Shown: positions 1 to 11,199, numbered from the stretch's first letter. The stretch: DNA of 64,000 bases from Inia geoffrensis (GCA_036417435.1 CM070912.1:24850055-24914054), one strand, 5' to 3'. Numbers and translations are program-made. The notes: generated from the letters alone by a model not told the origin.

Positions 1-58
1 ATAGTTAATGCTCAGTAAATGTAGGATGGCTAGACAAACAGTTGAATGAACAAATGAA
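1..58 (+). mobile_element. L2 3' end fragment
   Basis: The text reads like the terminal part of L2 LINEs: a 'ctcagtaaat' motif, then a run of degenerate gaatgaa-type units ending in A-rich sequence. It is cut by the left edge of the window. The call rests on a short match, so a MIR 3' end is an alternative. Confidence 0.45.
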
Positions 59-435
59 AAAAGATGGATATTTTTTCCATCTGTAAGCTTGTCAATCACA
101 CTCACTTCAGAAAGACTGAGGGATATTGTCATATTTTTTTTACTGATCAGGAAAAGAACAGTCTTATATAGCCAGCCTTCAACCCTGGTTATAAGAGGAG
201 TTGGCACCACCTGTGAAAAGCAATTTGAGAGAGAACACTTGGTCCTGTTGCCTGAAAATATTCACCACCTGTTGGATCTGAAATTCCACCATTAACACCT
301 AAAAGATTACATCATAGAATATTACCTTTGGAGGCATCCTTGGGGAAGTAGCCCTTCCCTGGCAGGAAATGTAAGAACTATTGTCTGCTCCTGAGAGCTA
401 ATATAAAAATGTCCTAGGTCTTTTTCCCATTTATG

Positions 436-560
436 CTCTCAACTTGTGGTGTGACCTTAAACAACTTACTTCCCTTCTCAGGACCCAGTTTCTCCATCCG
501 TAAGGAGAGAACTGAGGACAAGTGATGTCTGTCAGTCTTGACATTTGATATGAAATGAAA
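436..560 (+). mobile_element. MIR fragment
   Basis: The core 'gtgtgaccttaaacaactta' followed by a 'cagtttctccatc' motif matches the conserved centre of the MIR SINE in sense orientation. It is diverged, and the tRNA-like head is not recognisable. Confidence 0.7.
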
Positions 561-676
561 TGATATTAAGTACTACCTTAGAAACTCAAAGGCAAGTAGG
601 AATTGGGTTAGTGAATGATGTGGGCTGGGTGTAGAAGCCGTCAATCCATGATATTACATAAAATACACCCATTGTT

Positions 677-893
677 GGGCCTCCCTGGTGGCGCAGTGGT
701 TGAGAGTCCGCCTGACGATGCAGGGGACGCGGGTTCGTGCCCCGGTCCGGGAGGATCCCACGTGCCGCGGAGCGGCTGGGCCCGTGAGCTGTGGCCACTG
801 AGCCTGCACGTCCGGAGCCTGTGCTCCACAACAGGAGAGGCCACAACAGTGAGAGGCCCACGTACCAAAAAATATATATATATATATATATAT
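677..893 (+). mobile_element. CHR-type tRNA-derived SINE, young short class
   Basis: The body begins with the tRNA-like 'ctggtggcgcagtggttgag' head carrying an A-box-like segment. A 'gggttcgtgcc' B-box-like segment and a CpG-rich tail region follow. The element ends in an A-rich tail whose distal part is now a (TA)n run (about 873-892). An 8-bp target duplication, ccattgtt, lies at 669-676 and 894-901 and fixes both ends. This SINE family is characteristic of whales and their close relatives. It is noncoding, and any open frame through it is spurious. Confidence 0.95.
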
Positions 894-901
894 CCATTGT
901 T

Positions 902-1696
902 TAAATGTAGGCAACTAAATCACTTAAGCCAACAAACCAAAACAATTGTGGCAAAACAAAACATTGATGTTGCTAATACTGGATCCATCTCTGAACCAGT
1001 CCCTGGGGGAATGGGATGAAAGCTGATTGGCTAAACCTGCATTGCAGGTCTATTTCTCTTGAGATGATTCCTAAAGTCAAAATCAGGAAAAATTAGACAA
1101 AAGCTACAGATACTTGATATAAGGCACAAACTGAAAAGACTAATATTACTAGGCTCCCTGCTGTTTTTTTTCTTCCTAGAGTCATGCGTTGTTTGGCTCG
1201 AAATGGCTTAATTTGAAAAAACCCGTATGCCTATTATAAGTGGATCTTTCCTTCCCCATATAGGGTTTCTGCAGCTTCCTCTCAAGAAGGAGGTTGTCCT
1301 TAATGATCCATGTACTCTCACCTCCAGAATTGCCAGCCACAGAATAAGTCTGTTCAGGGAGACCCTGGTTCACTTCCCAATAATTCTGACTTCTTGGGGA
1401 CTGGATTTTGTTTATTTTCTTCTCTCCAAAGCAGCCATATTTCATCCCTGCAACTTTTCTGTATCAGCAAAATCTGTGGCACCAGCACCAGATTCCTCTC
1501 GTGCACTGGCTCCTTCCTGATTAACTCTATATAATTTATTTTAGATGCCTGTTTTCCATTTGGGAGATCGATACACATTTAAACGAGAAGTGAGAGTATT
1601 TGCAGCCACTTCAATCGTTGATCAAATGCAGGGCAGGCTGCTCTGTTCTGTCTTGGAGATGAGCCCTCAGTGGGGTCATCAGGATCTCATCTTCCC
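902..1696. other. Unassigned non-repetitive sequence
   Basis: I see no recognisable repeat or gene. Short open frames on both strands overlap one another, and none resembles a known protein. Confidence 0.5.
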
Positions 1697-1840
1697 AGAA
1701 AAGGGGAGAGATGTAGAGGGAGGGATAGAGGGAGGAAGGATGGAGAAAGAAGGAAGTGGACAGGGAGGGGAAAAGGAAAAGGAAAGGGAAGTGGGGTGTG
1801 AAAGGAGAGAAAAGAACAAAAAGGAAAAGGAAAGAAAAAG
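1697..1840 (+). repeat. Purine-rich (GA/GGAA) low-complexity tract
   Basis: About 145 bases are almost entirely A and G on this strand, built from degenerate gga, gaaa and aaagg units with only scattered T and C. It is a simple-repeat region. Open frames here encode only Lys/Glu/Arg/Gly-rich text and should not be read as genes. Confidence 0.85.
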
Positions 1841-2131
1841 CGGCCGAACCAGCTTTCCAGTTTGGTTGGCGACTGCCGAGCACTTCTAGCCTTTGGTTAA
1901 ACTTTTATCCAGGTTGCTGCATGCTGAGACCTGACTGGAAGTAAGTCACGCATGACTTTGCTTATATTGGTCCCAGGTAAAGTAGGAAGACACTGCCAGC
2001 TCATGTGTTCACAAGTTTTTAGCTGTCAGTGCATATTTCAAACAGCAGGCAGGAACTGACTGCATAATTCAAGCTTTCAGGATGCTGGTGCCCTTCCCAC
2101 CAAATCATCCAGGACATGATTTGGTTCCACC
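1841..2131. other. Unassigned sequence upstream of the LTR
   Basis: No repeat or gene is recognised between the purine tract and the LTR target site. Confidence 0.4.
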
Positions 2132-2136
2132 AATGC

Positions 2137-2545
2137 TGTGTGGTCAGGCCACTCAAGATGGCTGTTCTCTTGCTCTCTGTACATCCCCCTGCTCAACCGG
2201 GCCCTGCTTCACTCACATGACTATCTAATCCTCTTAATTACAGGGCTTAATAAGTAACTGCCTACGTGCTTGCCCCCTGCCCTAGCCTCTGGTTTTCCTG
2301 ATAACTGGTGAACCAATCAGATGTCAATTCCCCCTGTAAACAGTAGCCTCCTTCTCCTCCGAAGGGGGAGATTGCTGCCGTGTACTGCCTGCTGTTTGTC
2401 GTACATGGTGGGGTGTCCCTCTAGGACCTTTGTTTCGGACGTGCAAGATCCCTTGTCCAGTAAACCACTGATGTCTCTGTTGCTGTCTCCGGGCTCTTTC
2501 TTCGGCAACTACAAGTCTTGCAGGCCTGCCGGGTGCTGCCCAACA
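2137..2545 (+). mobile_element. Solo LTR of an endogenous retrovirus
   Basis: A 409-bp unit begins TG and ends CA. It is flanked by five-base near-duplications, aatgc at 2132-2136 and gatgc at 2546-2550. Inside are a CCAAT motif (2311-2320), an AGTAAA polyadenylation-like signal (2459-2464) and a pyrimidine-rich U5-like end. No internal retroviral sequence follows, so this is a solo LTR left by recombination. The CCAAT-box and U3/R/U5 style suggest a class I (gamma-like) ERV; that class assignment is inference. Confidence 0.75.
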
Positions 2546-2550
2546 GATGC

Positions 2551-3125
2551 TCTCAATAGTGATGGGTTTGATGGCCCAGGCTTCCTGACCTGGACCAAAT
2601 CCTGTGTACCTGGGAGGTGGGGGGGTGGGTAGAGAGTCCTTTTGTCTAGACCCAATGCCCCCCTTTTCCTTCGTTCTCACTCTAGACACTGCCTGCTTTT
2701 TAAAGAGAAACAGATGGTTGTAGAGGCAATTTCCCAAGGAGACCGCGGCCATGACTTGGCACACATGTGGACAATCAGAGGAGTGAGGAATTAGGAGTCG
2801 TGGTTTGACTCTGTCTTTCTGAGATTCCACCCAGGCCTGTGATTCTGTCCTCAGTGCTGGCTGTGGCATCTCAACTGATGGGGAAGCTATGGTTAATTTA
2901 ATCAACGGAACTGTATATTTGGCTCTCCGTCTGGAGGAAAACACAGCTTCACACATCAAATTAGATATAGAAATCAATTTTGAATAGATTGAATATGTAA
3001 ATGTATAAAAGAAATAGGAAAGGAAATAAGAGACCATATGAGTAAACCTGGGATGGGAGAGACCTTCTTAAGCGAGAGGAAAAGTCCAGAAGCTGTGAAA
3101 TAGATGATTGAAAAACCGACTACAA
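2551..3125. other. Unassigned non-repetitive sequence
   Basis: Nothing recognised. A long antisense open frame spans this block and the LTR (2324-3037), but it has no recognisable domain and most likely reflects chance. Confidence 0.5.
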
Positions 3126-3129
3126 AAAA

Positions 3130-3870
3130 ATTTCTTAAACCTCTTCAAAGACCATATAAGAACAAAAGGCAGCGACAGATGCGGATTGAACGTTTGCAGT
3201 ACATGTGACTGACAAAAGGTTAATGTTCCTAATAGCTAAAGGGCTCCTATAAACCAATAAGAAAGAAGATAAACAACCCAATTTAAAGTTGGGCAAAACA
3301 CATGAACAGGAACAAGCAAGTTGTGAAGAGGAGGCCATTAAACCTATAAACGTTGGCTCAATCCCACTGATAATCAGAAAAAGGTAAATTAAGGCAACCA
3401 TGTGGCACCATCCTTCTCCCATTTGTGGCATGATTGATGGACTGATAACCTCCAGTGCTGGTAAGGATGTGGAGGAATGGCAATCACACAATCACATGTA
3501 CAACTAGTTGAAACTGCATAGGGCTTTAAGCAATGTAATTCTAGCAACATTTATGAAAATTCAAAATACTTTTACCATTAGGGCCAACAATTCTTTTTTG
3601 GAAGCACATATTCCAGAAATAAAAGCTGTACAAAGGCTTGTTTGTAGAAGGGCACATGGGTACACTGTAGCATTGTTTGTAGTGTTCTCCTTCAAGGAAA
3701 AGAAAAGAAAAATGCAAAAGAGAGGCGGACAAGAGAGCGAGAGAGAGGCTGAGAACCATTCTGAATGTCTATCAAAAGGAAGAAGGGTTAATAAAATACG
3801 GTAAACCCTACAAGATAATGTGATAGTAGTCATTAAAGAATGAGTCAGATCTAGAACAAACGTGCAGAGT
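3130..3870 (+). mobile_element. Ancient L1 3' end
   Basis: Sense-strand L1 landmarks run in order: 'agggctcctataaaccaata', 'acccaatttaaagttgggca', 'catgaacagg', 'ccactgataatcag', 'ccagtgctggtaaggatgtg' and the later 'gtagcattgtttgtag'. These are the end of ORF2 and the 3' UTR of old mammalian L1. The reading frame is broken by stops and shifts. Confidence 0.88.
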
Positions 3871-3902
3871 AATAGATTTTTTAGCTTAGTTCATGATACT
3901 GA

Positions 3903-4110
3903 GGGTGGAGGTCTGGAGCCAGGCTACCTGGATTTTGTTCTCTCCTTCAGCACTTATTAGCTTGTAAGGTAATTAACCACATTATGCCTCCTTTCCTCTG
4001 TCAGCTGAGAAAACTATTAGGGAGATTGGAAGAGTTAATTATGTAAATTGCTTAGAACTGTGCCTGGTACTCAGTAAGCTTTAACAATCGCTAGCTATTA
4101 TTATTCATAA
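3903..4110 (+). mobile_element. MIR, nearly full length
   Basis: It starts near 'tctggagccaggctacctgg', passes through a degenerate core and ends at 'actgtgcctggtactcagta', as in a sense MIR. Confidence 0.8.
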
Positions 4111-5120
4111 CATAGATTCCATTTTTTGTGATGAAGTTAAATAAAAAGGAAAAAAACCCTACCCGTAGATGTAGATGTTCCTAGTGTTTGAATGAGGGGC
4201 AAGGTACCAGACTAAGGACAAATGGGATTTAAAGGGAGAGATTAATCACTTCATCATTATATTCTTACTATTGAAATGTTACAACTAAGACAGCTGATAT
4301 TCAGCAGTTAGGCAACCTTTGGGTTATAGCAGTTGTGAAAATACTGAAATATTTTTGTACCAGTCAGGTAAGAATGTCCCCACTATCCTGACCATCCAGG
4401 GCCCTTTCCTAGGGTCTCTCTCCCCCTGTAGTCTTCCCCATGATCCAGCAGGGAAAGGGTTAATGCTTTGACTGCCCAGATCCCGGCTCCAGCCTCAGGC
4501 TTTGATCCTTTGTCTATCACAGTTGCGTATTCTGAATATCACCCCTAAAGACAGAAATGTACACTTTAATGTAATTTAAAAAATTAAAAAATCAATAAAC
4601 TATAACATGATATAATGCAAGCCTCCATTTCTGCAACTTGGTGGTATACACCAGAGCCAAGGCTGACTTGTGTGATTTGCAAACTGCTACCTTTTCCTCC
4701 ACCAGTTCCTCCTGACTGTGATATTCAAATTACTCTCTACCTGAAGCTAGCATGGTAAATAATTGAGCCTCTGAGAGAATATTAAAGAACTTAAAAAAAA
4801 AAAACCCACCTTAAATATCACCTACATTATCATTTCTAGGTCTGGCTGTGGATGGAAGCCAAGCCCAGGTTTGTACAAGTTGGAAAAGGATAAAATATCC
4901 CTGGCTCCAAATAAATAGCAGTGTCAATAACAGATTTTAATGTGCTGTATTCCCAGAGGCCTGGGAGGAGAAAAGTGAGCAGAAAGATTAGGTAATCGGC
5001 CTGAGAGGGCAAAGCAAGCCCCTCTAAGCTGGCTCTTTTACTGGGAGGTGGGGGCAGTGGGACAGAGTGACTAAAAGCAAGAGCCATATAATCCGCACAT
5101 TGTTTCAGCCCTGGAAAATA
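4111..5120. other. Unassigned, AT-leaning sequence
   Basis: I recognise no repeat or gene. It contains an A12 run at about 4793-4804. An L2-like or MIR-like remnant too diverged to see by eye cannot be excluded. Confidence 0.45.
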
Positions 5121-5124
5121 TGCG

Positions 5125-5250
5125 TCAGGACTTCAGAGGATACCCAGAAGGGACCCATTTCACAGATGTGGAAGCTGAGGTAGAGGGAAGTTAATTCTCT
5201 TGCCCACAGTTCTCAAAAGCAATACACTTTGGCGGGCAGGATGTGAAAGC
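5125..5250 (-). mobile_element. MIR fragment, antisense
   Basis: The text 'cccatttcacagatgtggaa' followed by 'gctgagg' and 'cttgcccacag' is the reverse complement of the MIR core. Confidence 0.7.
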
Positions 5251-5905
5251 AGACGCATCTGTCCCTGAAGTCCACACTAGTCCTCTAAACAAGGCCTTTC
5301 TGTTCCAGCAGACAGAGAGGCACAGAAATGATGGTGAGAGGTAGGTCTCTGAGATGTTTTAAGATCAGGTTCATTTGCTGGAACCCCCAGATTAAAAATT
5401 AGCCCACTTCCGGGTGAAGCGATTTCTAGCTCATGACATGTTTCAGTTAATTCAGGGTCGACTGATTCGTTTGTTGATTTGGCAAAGCGCAGTCCTCCCC
5501 CCAGCGGTGCACACACATCCCTGCCTTGTTCTGGCCATGTTTACCTGTGCTTTGCCACTTCCTGTGCAGGGGAGTGAGTTTGGAATGAAGACACTGTAAG
5601 GACACCAGGAGTTTCCACCATGCACTCCAGCATGAGACTGAAATGAGAGGAAAGGAGGGAAGATCTGGAGGGTGCCTGGTGCTCCTCAGAAGAGATGCAC
5701 CATGATTACATTTACATAGGGCAGCGATTCTTCACCTCCTGAAGTGCAGTACGATGTTAGGCAAAACTATTTAAACGCCCCAGTGTTCTGGGAGAGATTT
5801 TTCCTGGGGGTATATTTCCTCAAATTCTCAAAGTGATCTGTAACCCCAAAGAGGTTAAAAACCCACTGTCGTGGGGTCTCTGAATCAAATGTTAGGACAC
5901 TCATC
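5251..5905. other. Unassigned sequence
   Basis: No repeat is assigned with confidence. The stretch around 5720-5870 faintly resembles an old DNA transposon ('aaagtgatctgtaacccc'), but not enough to call. Confidence 0.4.
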
Positions 5906-5907
5906 TC

Positions 5908-6245
5908 CATTCAGCCCTTCTTTCATTTAACGCATATTTACTGAGATCCTACTACGGGCAAGTCATGGTCAGGTGCAAGGACTATGATGGGGAACCAGAC
6001 TCATGCTCCCTCTTTTACGGAACTTTTATGTGAGATAGGGAGATAGACAGTAAATGATTTGTCTCATGGCTCATTAGTACGATGGTGTGAAGAGCTTCAA
6101 AAAATAAGGACAGAGAGCAATGAGGATGTTTCCTGGTCTAGTCTGGTTAGTGATGGATTACTTGAGGCAATAATAGTTAACCTGAGCTCTGAAGCATGAA
6201 TACCTGGGAGATGAGGGGAGAGATGAGTAAACAGTCCTCTAAATT
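5908..6245 (-). mobile_element. L2 fragment, antisense
   Basis: 'catttaacgcatatttactg' followed by 'agatcctactacgggcaag' is the reverse complement of the L2 3' end. The following 200 bases keep the L2 pattern ('gagatagacagtaaatga'). The L2 probably resumes after the MER5A at 6415 with 'gggaaagaacagcatttg'. Confidence 0.65.
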
Positions 6246-6414
6246 CTGGCTACTCCAAATGTGGTCTTCAGACCAGCGGCATCACCTGGGAATTTGTTAG
6301 AAATGCGAAATCTCAAGCCCCTTCCTCCATGTAGTAAATAAGAATCCAAACTTTTTAACAAGATCCTCAGGTGATTTATATTTGCATTGAAGGCTGAGAA
6401 GTGCTGCTCTGAAG
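6246..6414 (+). mobile_element. MER5A-type hAT-Charlie element
   Basis: 'ccaaatgtggtcttcagacc', 'catcacctgggaatttgtta' and 'cctcaggtgatttatatttg' follow the order of the non-autonomous DNA transposon MER5A. It interrupts the surrounding antisense L2. Confidence 0.8.
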
Positions 6415-6699
6415 GGAAAGAACAGCATTTGAGGGACTGCAAGAGGATCAGGTTTTCCTTGAACTTGGAGAGAATTGGTGGTGATATGAGGCTGGAGAGA
6501 GGGGCAGGGGCAGACCCCATCAGATTCTTGCAGCCATATTGAGCAAAAAAGAAATATTTGAGGGAAAATAAATGATTATGCTTTGGGCAAGAACTTTCGA
6601 AACCCTAATTTGACAGCTCGAGCTATGGAGTTGTATATACATAATGAGTGTGGAAAATAACAAATGCTTGTGGCTATCCATCTTGCCTGCGATACATAC
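6415..6699. other. Probable L2 remainder, then unassigned sequence
   Basis: The first ~50 bases look like the continuation of the antisense L2 interrupted by MER5A. The rest shows nothing recognisable. Confidence 0.35.
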
Positions 6700-6835
6700 C
6701 ATGTCTCACCCCTGTTTCCAGATCTGTAAAATGGGGATAACAAATCCTCCACTTCAGAGTTGTTGGGATGGTTTTATGGATCAGTGCCTACGATGCTCAT
6801 AGATCAGGGTTTAATGCATAGGAGGTATTTCACAG
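6700..6835 (+). mobile_element. MIR fragment
   Basis: 'gatctgtaaaatggggataa' is an almost unaltered piece of the MIR core, followed by the usual 'gttgttgggatg' and a 3' 'ggtttaatgcatagg' end. Confidence 0.85.
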
Positions 6836-6849
6836 ATGAGTTTACTTCT

Positions 6850-7200
6850 CCCTGATTCAATACATATTTGTCTTGGTCCTTCATTCTAAGCCCTTGAAAT
6901 AGGAGCTGAAGATGCCGCAATGAACAAGATGTAATGTATAGCCTTAGGGAGCTCAACATCATGGTGGGGAAATTGGGACTCCAACAGGTGATTATGATAG
7001 ATTGATAAGCGTGAAGACAGGAGAAGTAGAGGGGGCTGGAGGAGTGCACATGAGATGGATAACACAGAATCCAGGGAGCTTGGCAATGCCTTGTGGAGGA
7101 AGGGATGTCTAGGCTGATCCTGAAGAATCCTGGAGAGCTGGAGTCAGGTAGCCCAAGAAGAGGGAGGTGAGCATGATGGACCCTGAGAGATACTGACAAC
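6850..7200 (-). mobile_element. L2 fragment, antisense
   Basis: The order is 'caatacatatttg', 'gccgcaatgaacaagatg', 'agggagctcaacatcatggt', then purine-rich 'ggaggaagggatgtctagg'. This follows the reverse complement of the L2 3' region. The 132-codon antisense open frame here lies inside this repeat. Confidence 0.65.
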
Positions 7201-7274
7201 ATCCAGAATCAAAAAGGAAACCCGATGGAAAGATTTATTTAAAAAGCCCAAGAACATATGATTCAGACAATGAG

Positions 7275-7935
7275 AAAACTGAACAGCTCTGATATAGGAA
7301 GCAGTGCTCAGGCTCTTTCATAACTAGAGAAATACAAAGTAAACCAATGAGATGCTGCCTATCCATCAGAACGGCAGAACATTAAGACAGGTGGCAAATG
7401 CCAAGAAGCATGGAGCCAGGAACTCTCCTTCCTTCCTGGAGGGAGGGTAAACTGGCAAAACCATTCAGAAAAGCTATCTGGTGGGACTTGGTGAACTTAG
7501 GCTTGTGTGTGCCCTATCACCTATTAATCTCTCTCCTATGTGTACCTCCTGGGAGAGTTCTCACATAGATTCATAAAGGGATGGGTTTGTAGCATCAAGT
7601 TTGTTTATAATATCAAGAAATTGAAGGGAACCCAGGTGTCCATCATTAGGGGATTGTGTAAATAAAATGTGATAAATGCACATTACAGAAAATCATAGAG
7701 CATGAGGAATTCAAAAGCTAAATATATAGAAAGCAATACAGATAAATCTTAAAACAGTGTTGAGTGAAGAAAACCTCAGGATGTGGGTTATAACACAATG
7801 CTCTTTATGCTAATTAAAAACACATTCACAATCAAAATAACTGTATATTTTACAGTATTTACGAACTTCTATCAAACAGATGAGAGAGGCAAATGATACT
7901 GGGGACTAGGTGTATAGGGGAAAAAAATAAATGAA
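7275..7935 (+). mobile_element. Ancient L1 3' end
   Basis: Sense L1 landmarks include 'agagaaatacaaagtaaacc', 'gatgctgcctatccatcaga', 'ggagggagggtaaactggc', 'ggtgtccatcattaggggat' and 'gttgagtgaagaaaacc', ending in a degenerate A-rich (aaataaatg)n tail. It is heavily decayed. Confidence 0.8.
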
Positions 7936-8039
7936 TAAATGAATAATACAATAAGTCAAGGGCCATCCAATGACCAAGCATGGGCTAGGGAATATGATTA
8001 ATTCAGCTCTGTGCTCCTGAGATCCAATAAACAAACAAT

Positions 8040-8310
8040 CAGTCAATAAAATAAAATTTAAAAAAGGGTGCAAAAAGTGTTTCAGGCAGAGAGAATAACA
8101 AGTATAATTTCCAGAAGCAAAAAAGGATGTGATGCATTATGGACACAGAGAGAGTTCAGCAGGGCTGGAACAAACACTGTAAGGAGAGACCAGATCATGA
8201 AGGGTCCCCAAAGCCATGCTAAATAATCAAGATTTATCCCAAAGTCATAGGGAGTCACTGAAGGATTACAAGTGATGTGATTTTGTTTTCAGTCTTGTGC
8301 AAACTCTAGC
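8040..8310 (-). mobile_element. L2 fragment, antisense
   Basis: 'gtgtttcaggcagagagaat', 'gaccagatcatgaagggtc' and 'atagggagtcactgaagg' match the interior of the antisense L2 3' region. Confidence 0.65.
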
Positions 8311-8624
8311 AACGAGAAAACAAGGCAGTCAGATTGAGTCAGAGGCTCAGGGCATTTATTTGTATTCATGTGGTATATTTATCAAGTGTTAATGAAATAG
8401 GCTTTGGGAGTCTTAGTATCCAAATTATAGACTTATTTTTCCCCACTTTTAAACCAATTATGAGACAGGTGTTGACACTTTCACCAGTAGCAACACATAA
8501 GAGGCAATACACAGAATCACACTTATTATGTGACCTTGAGCATGAGTTGCTTAGTGTCCTTACCAGTAACAACAGCAACAAAACACAAGCACTTTCTACA
8601 AACAGTCACTACTGGAATTAAACA
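8311..8624. other. Unassigned sequence
   Basis: Nothing recognised. Confidence 0.4.
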
Positions 8625-8785
8625 TTGATTCCAAATCTTCACAATAACCTTATGAGATAGATGTTATTTCCATTTTATATGAACAAGAAACTAAAATGGA
8701 GACAGAGATATTAAGTAACGTGCCCAAGGTCATTAACAGTTTGTAGCTAGGTTAGGTTGAAACAAGCAATTCTGTTTTATAGGCT
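8625..8785 (-). mobile_element. MIR, antisense
   Basis: 'cttcacaataaccttatgag', 'ccattttatatgaacaagaa' and 'gtgcccaaggtcattaacag' are in reverse-complement MIR order. Confidence 0.82.
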
Positions 8786-9990
8786 GTATAATACCTCATT
8801 GTACTGCCCTTACCTGGCTTACTTCAGGGTTTGTAGCCTTGGATGAGCTACTGCATATAGTCTCTCTGGAACATTAGAACCCAGAATTCTAGAAAAAATG
8901 GCCTCTGGGCTATATTGGAATTGTACACATGTTTTGTTTGACCTGAATAGTTTTAAAAAATAGTCTTGTATTAATAGTCTATATTTTAAAATCAGATTTT
9001 ACATAAAAACCTGGAATTTTATTTTCTTGTGAAAAGTTGGAAAATTTGGCAAGACTGGTCTCCCATACCTTTCTGGAAAAATCAATAAGAGATGAGTAGC
9101 AGCTACTCATTTATCAGGACATATACTTTCCAATTTTCCACAGTCCCCACTACTCCCTAATGCAACAGTATCATTTCTCTCATTCTCTTTAACTCCCTAG
9201 CAGTAACAGACTTTGATGTTATCACCCAGTTGTAGGCAATAAATTACCTAATCATGGAGAGGATGGAGCAGTGCAAGGTTTTAAAGCCCACAAATTGACC
9301 TATCTCAGAATGTGAATCAAAATTAAAATCTTCCTGGAGATTTACTTCCCTGGTCTCAACTCTCATTGGTCGTTTCCCCTTTGGCCTTAATTTCCTCTTT
9401 TATAAAATAGCCAAGTGACACAACAGTAAATATCATCAAAATGTGATATTGGAATTGTTCCCTTAGAAGCTGAATGTTAGGCTTAGCTTTTCCAATAACT
9501 CCCTATTCATTCAAATCTAATTACAAAATGATTTTTAATCATTGTAAAATAAATTCACTCTTCATGTCTGGAAATATTAAAGCCCTAGTTTAACAGCAAC
9601 AACCAAAAAAGTACCTTCTAATGGATTTGCACTAAGAAACAGAACATGGTCTGTGTTGTCAGATGCTCAATAATTTAACTGCAAATGAAGTGTGCAAAAT
9701 ACAATATTTGTGTCATAAACCACCCGGCTTGTCACATAATAGATTTTTGAAAAGTTACATTTCACGACACTGAGCAATGTGATGTTGGAACAGTGGAGTA
9801 GCCAAATTGGGGTTTATAGGTTCCATTTGCTTACGGAGAAAAGGATTGAGTCTCACTTCACCCAGTGGCAAGGAGCACGGAAATGCAATATTTCTCTGGA
9901 TTCTGCCATTTGAAAGCAGATGCTGGAATTCATCCATCCAACTGGATAATGTAACTCATGTTCAACCTTCCCTATGCTATGAGATGTGGA
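8786..9990. other. Unassigned AT-rich sequence
   Basis: About 1.2 kb without a repeat or gene that I can name. Open frames are short and contradictory between strands. Confidence 0.45.
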
Positions 9991-10020
9991 TTTGGATTAC
10001 CTTTGGTTTGGATTACCTTT
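9991..10020 (+). repeat. 16-bp tandem duplication
   Basis: The unit 'tttggattacctttgg' at 9991-10006 is followed at once by a second copy missing its last two bases (10007-10020). Confidence 0.9.
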
Positions 10021-10062
10021 ACAAGTCTAGAGGGATTTTGTGGTTCCTTCGGTATCAATGAC

Positions 10063-10604
10063 TGTGGTTGGCAGAGTAACAGTTCTCCCAAAGATGTCCT
10101 TGTTTTAACCCCTTGGACCTGTAATTATGTTAGGAGACATGGCAAAAGGGAAGCAGGGTTGCCGAGGAATTAGGTTGTTTATCAGTTGACCTTATGACCT
10201 TCTGACAAAGACATTAGCCTGGATTCTCCAGGTGGGCCCAATGTAATCACAAGGTCCTTAAAAGTAGAAGGGAGGCAGGGGAGGAGAGCCAGAGGAAGAT
10301 GTGATAATGGACGAAGGACAGAGGGATGTGATGTGAGAAGAACTTGATCTTCCATTGCTGGCTTTGAAGATGGAGGAAGAGGGCCATGAGCCATGGAATG
10401 CTGGCAGCCTCTAGAAGCCGGAAAAGGCCAGGTAATAAGACTCTCCCTGAAAGCCTCCAGATGGAATGCAGCCCTGTAGACCCCTTGATTTTAGCCTAGT
10501 GAAGATTTTCAGGGACTTCTGACCTACAGAACTGTAAGGTAATACATTTGTGTTAAGTCATGTAGCTGGAGGTAATTTGTTACAGCAGCAATAGAAAACT
10601 AATC
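10063..10604 (+). mobile_element. MaLR/MLT1-type LTR, near complete
   Basis: It starts TGTGG and runs through 'caaagatgtccttgttttaa', 'cacaaggtccttaaaagtag', 'gctttgaagatggaggaaga', 'ctctagaagccggaaaagg' and 'acttctgacctacagaactg'. It ends with 'tttgttacagcagcaatag' plus 'aaaactaat'. This is the order seen in mammalian MLT1-class MaLR LTRs. It is about 540 bp, and no target duplication is clear. Confidence 0.85.
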
Positions 10605-10917
10605 TGCCGACACTAAAACCATGCCCGTAGAAAGAATCATAGAGGAACAAACACACAGCCTTCTTTTACTCAGAACTAGTAGAGCAAGATACAAACGTTA
10701 CCATATTTCCTCAACTTTGTGATGCCTGTTTGTTTTGTTTTTCAAATTTTAACATTTCTCAAATCAGGATGTGTCTTACAATTGAAGGATAGTTAACAGA
10801 ATGTTTTTTTTCCCAAACCTTTCTAACAAAATTGAAAGCTGTTATTAAATAGATTGTACATTTAAAAATCTTCAGCACCTTAAAATCATACGAAGAGTAG
10901 TCATTTCAAGAAGCAAG
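10605..10917. other. Unassigned sequence
   Basis: Nothing recognised. Confidence 0.4.
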
Positions 10918-11085
10918 TGGGTGGAATTCAATTCAACAAGTATTCATTGGGTATCTTTTCTGTGAAAAGCATGTGGCTAGGCATCAAAGTGGGCTGCACC
11001 TGGAAAGAGGACTGCTCCTGTCTCCAAGATATTCTCATAAAAACGGAAAAGTGACCTCGGCATGATAAATTATACTAAACTCAGA
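10918..11085 (-). mobile_element. L2 fragment, antisense
   Basis: 'caattcaacaagtattcatt' followed by 'gggtatcttttctgtgaaaa' and 'gctaggcatc' is the reverse complement of the L2 3' end. Confidence 0.65.
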
Positions 11086-11199
11086 CTCATATTATGATTA
11101 TGGCTCCAAACACAAAATGCTAGGACCAGGGACAATGCCTGGCTAGTTTATCGCCAAGTTCCCTGGATCTAGCATGGGGCCTAGCACAGAGAAAGTACT

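Noticed and set aside
679..760. tRNA gene-like sequence
   Set aside because: The A- and B-box-like motifs belong to the SINE head. No full cloverleaf can be drawn and the SINE body follows.
586..1019. Overlapping open frames with Tyr-Ile repeats
   Set aside because: The repeats are the (TA)n SINE tail and the rest is SINE body.
1545..1944. Lys/Glu-rich frames that look like a charged coiled-coil protein
   Set aside because: They are translations of the purine tract.
2324..3037. 237-codon antisense open frame, the longest in the window
   Set aside because: It runs through the antisense of the solo LTR and unique flank. It has no recognisable domain and no homologue I know, and low-complexity Arg/Gln stretches come from LTR sequence.
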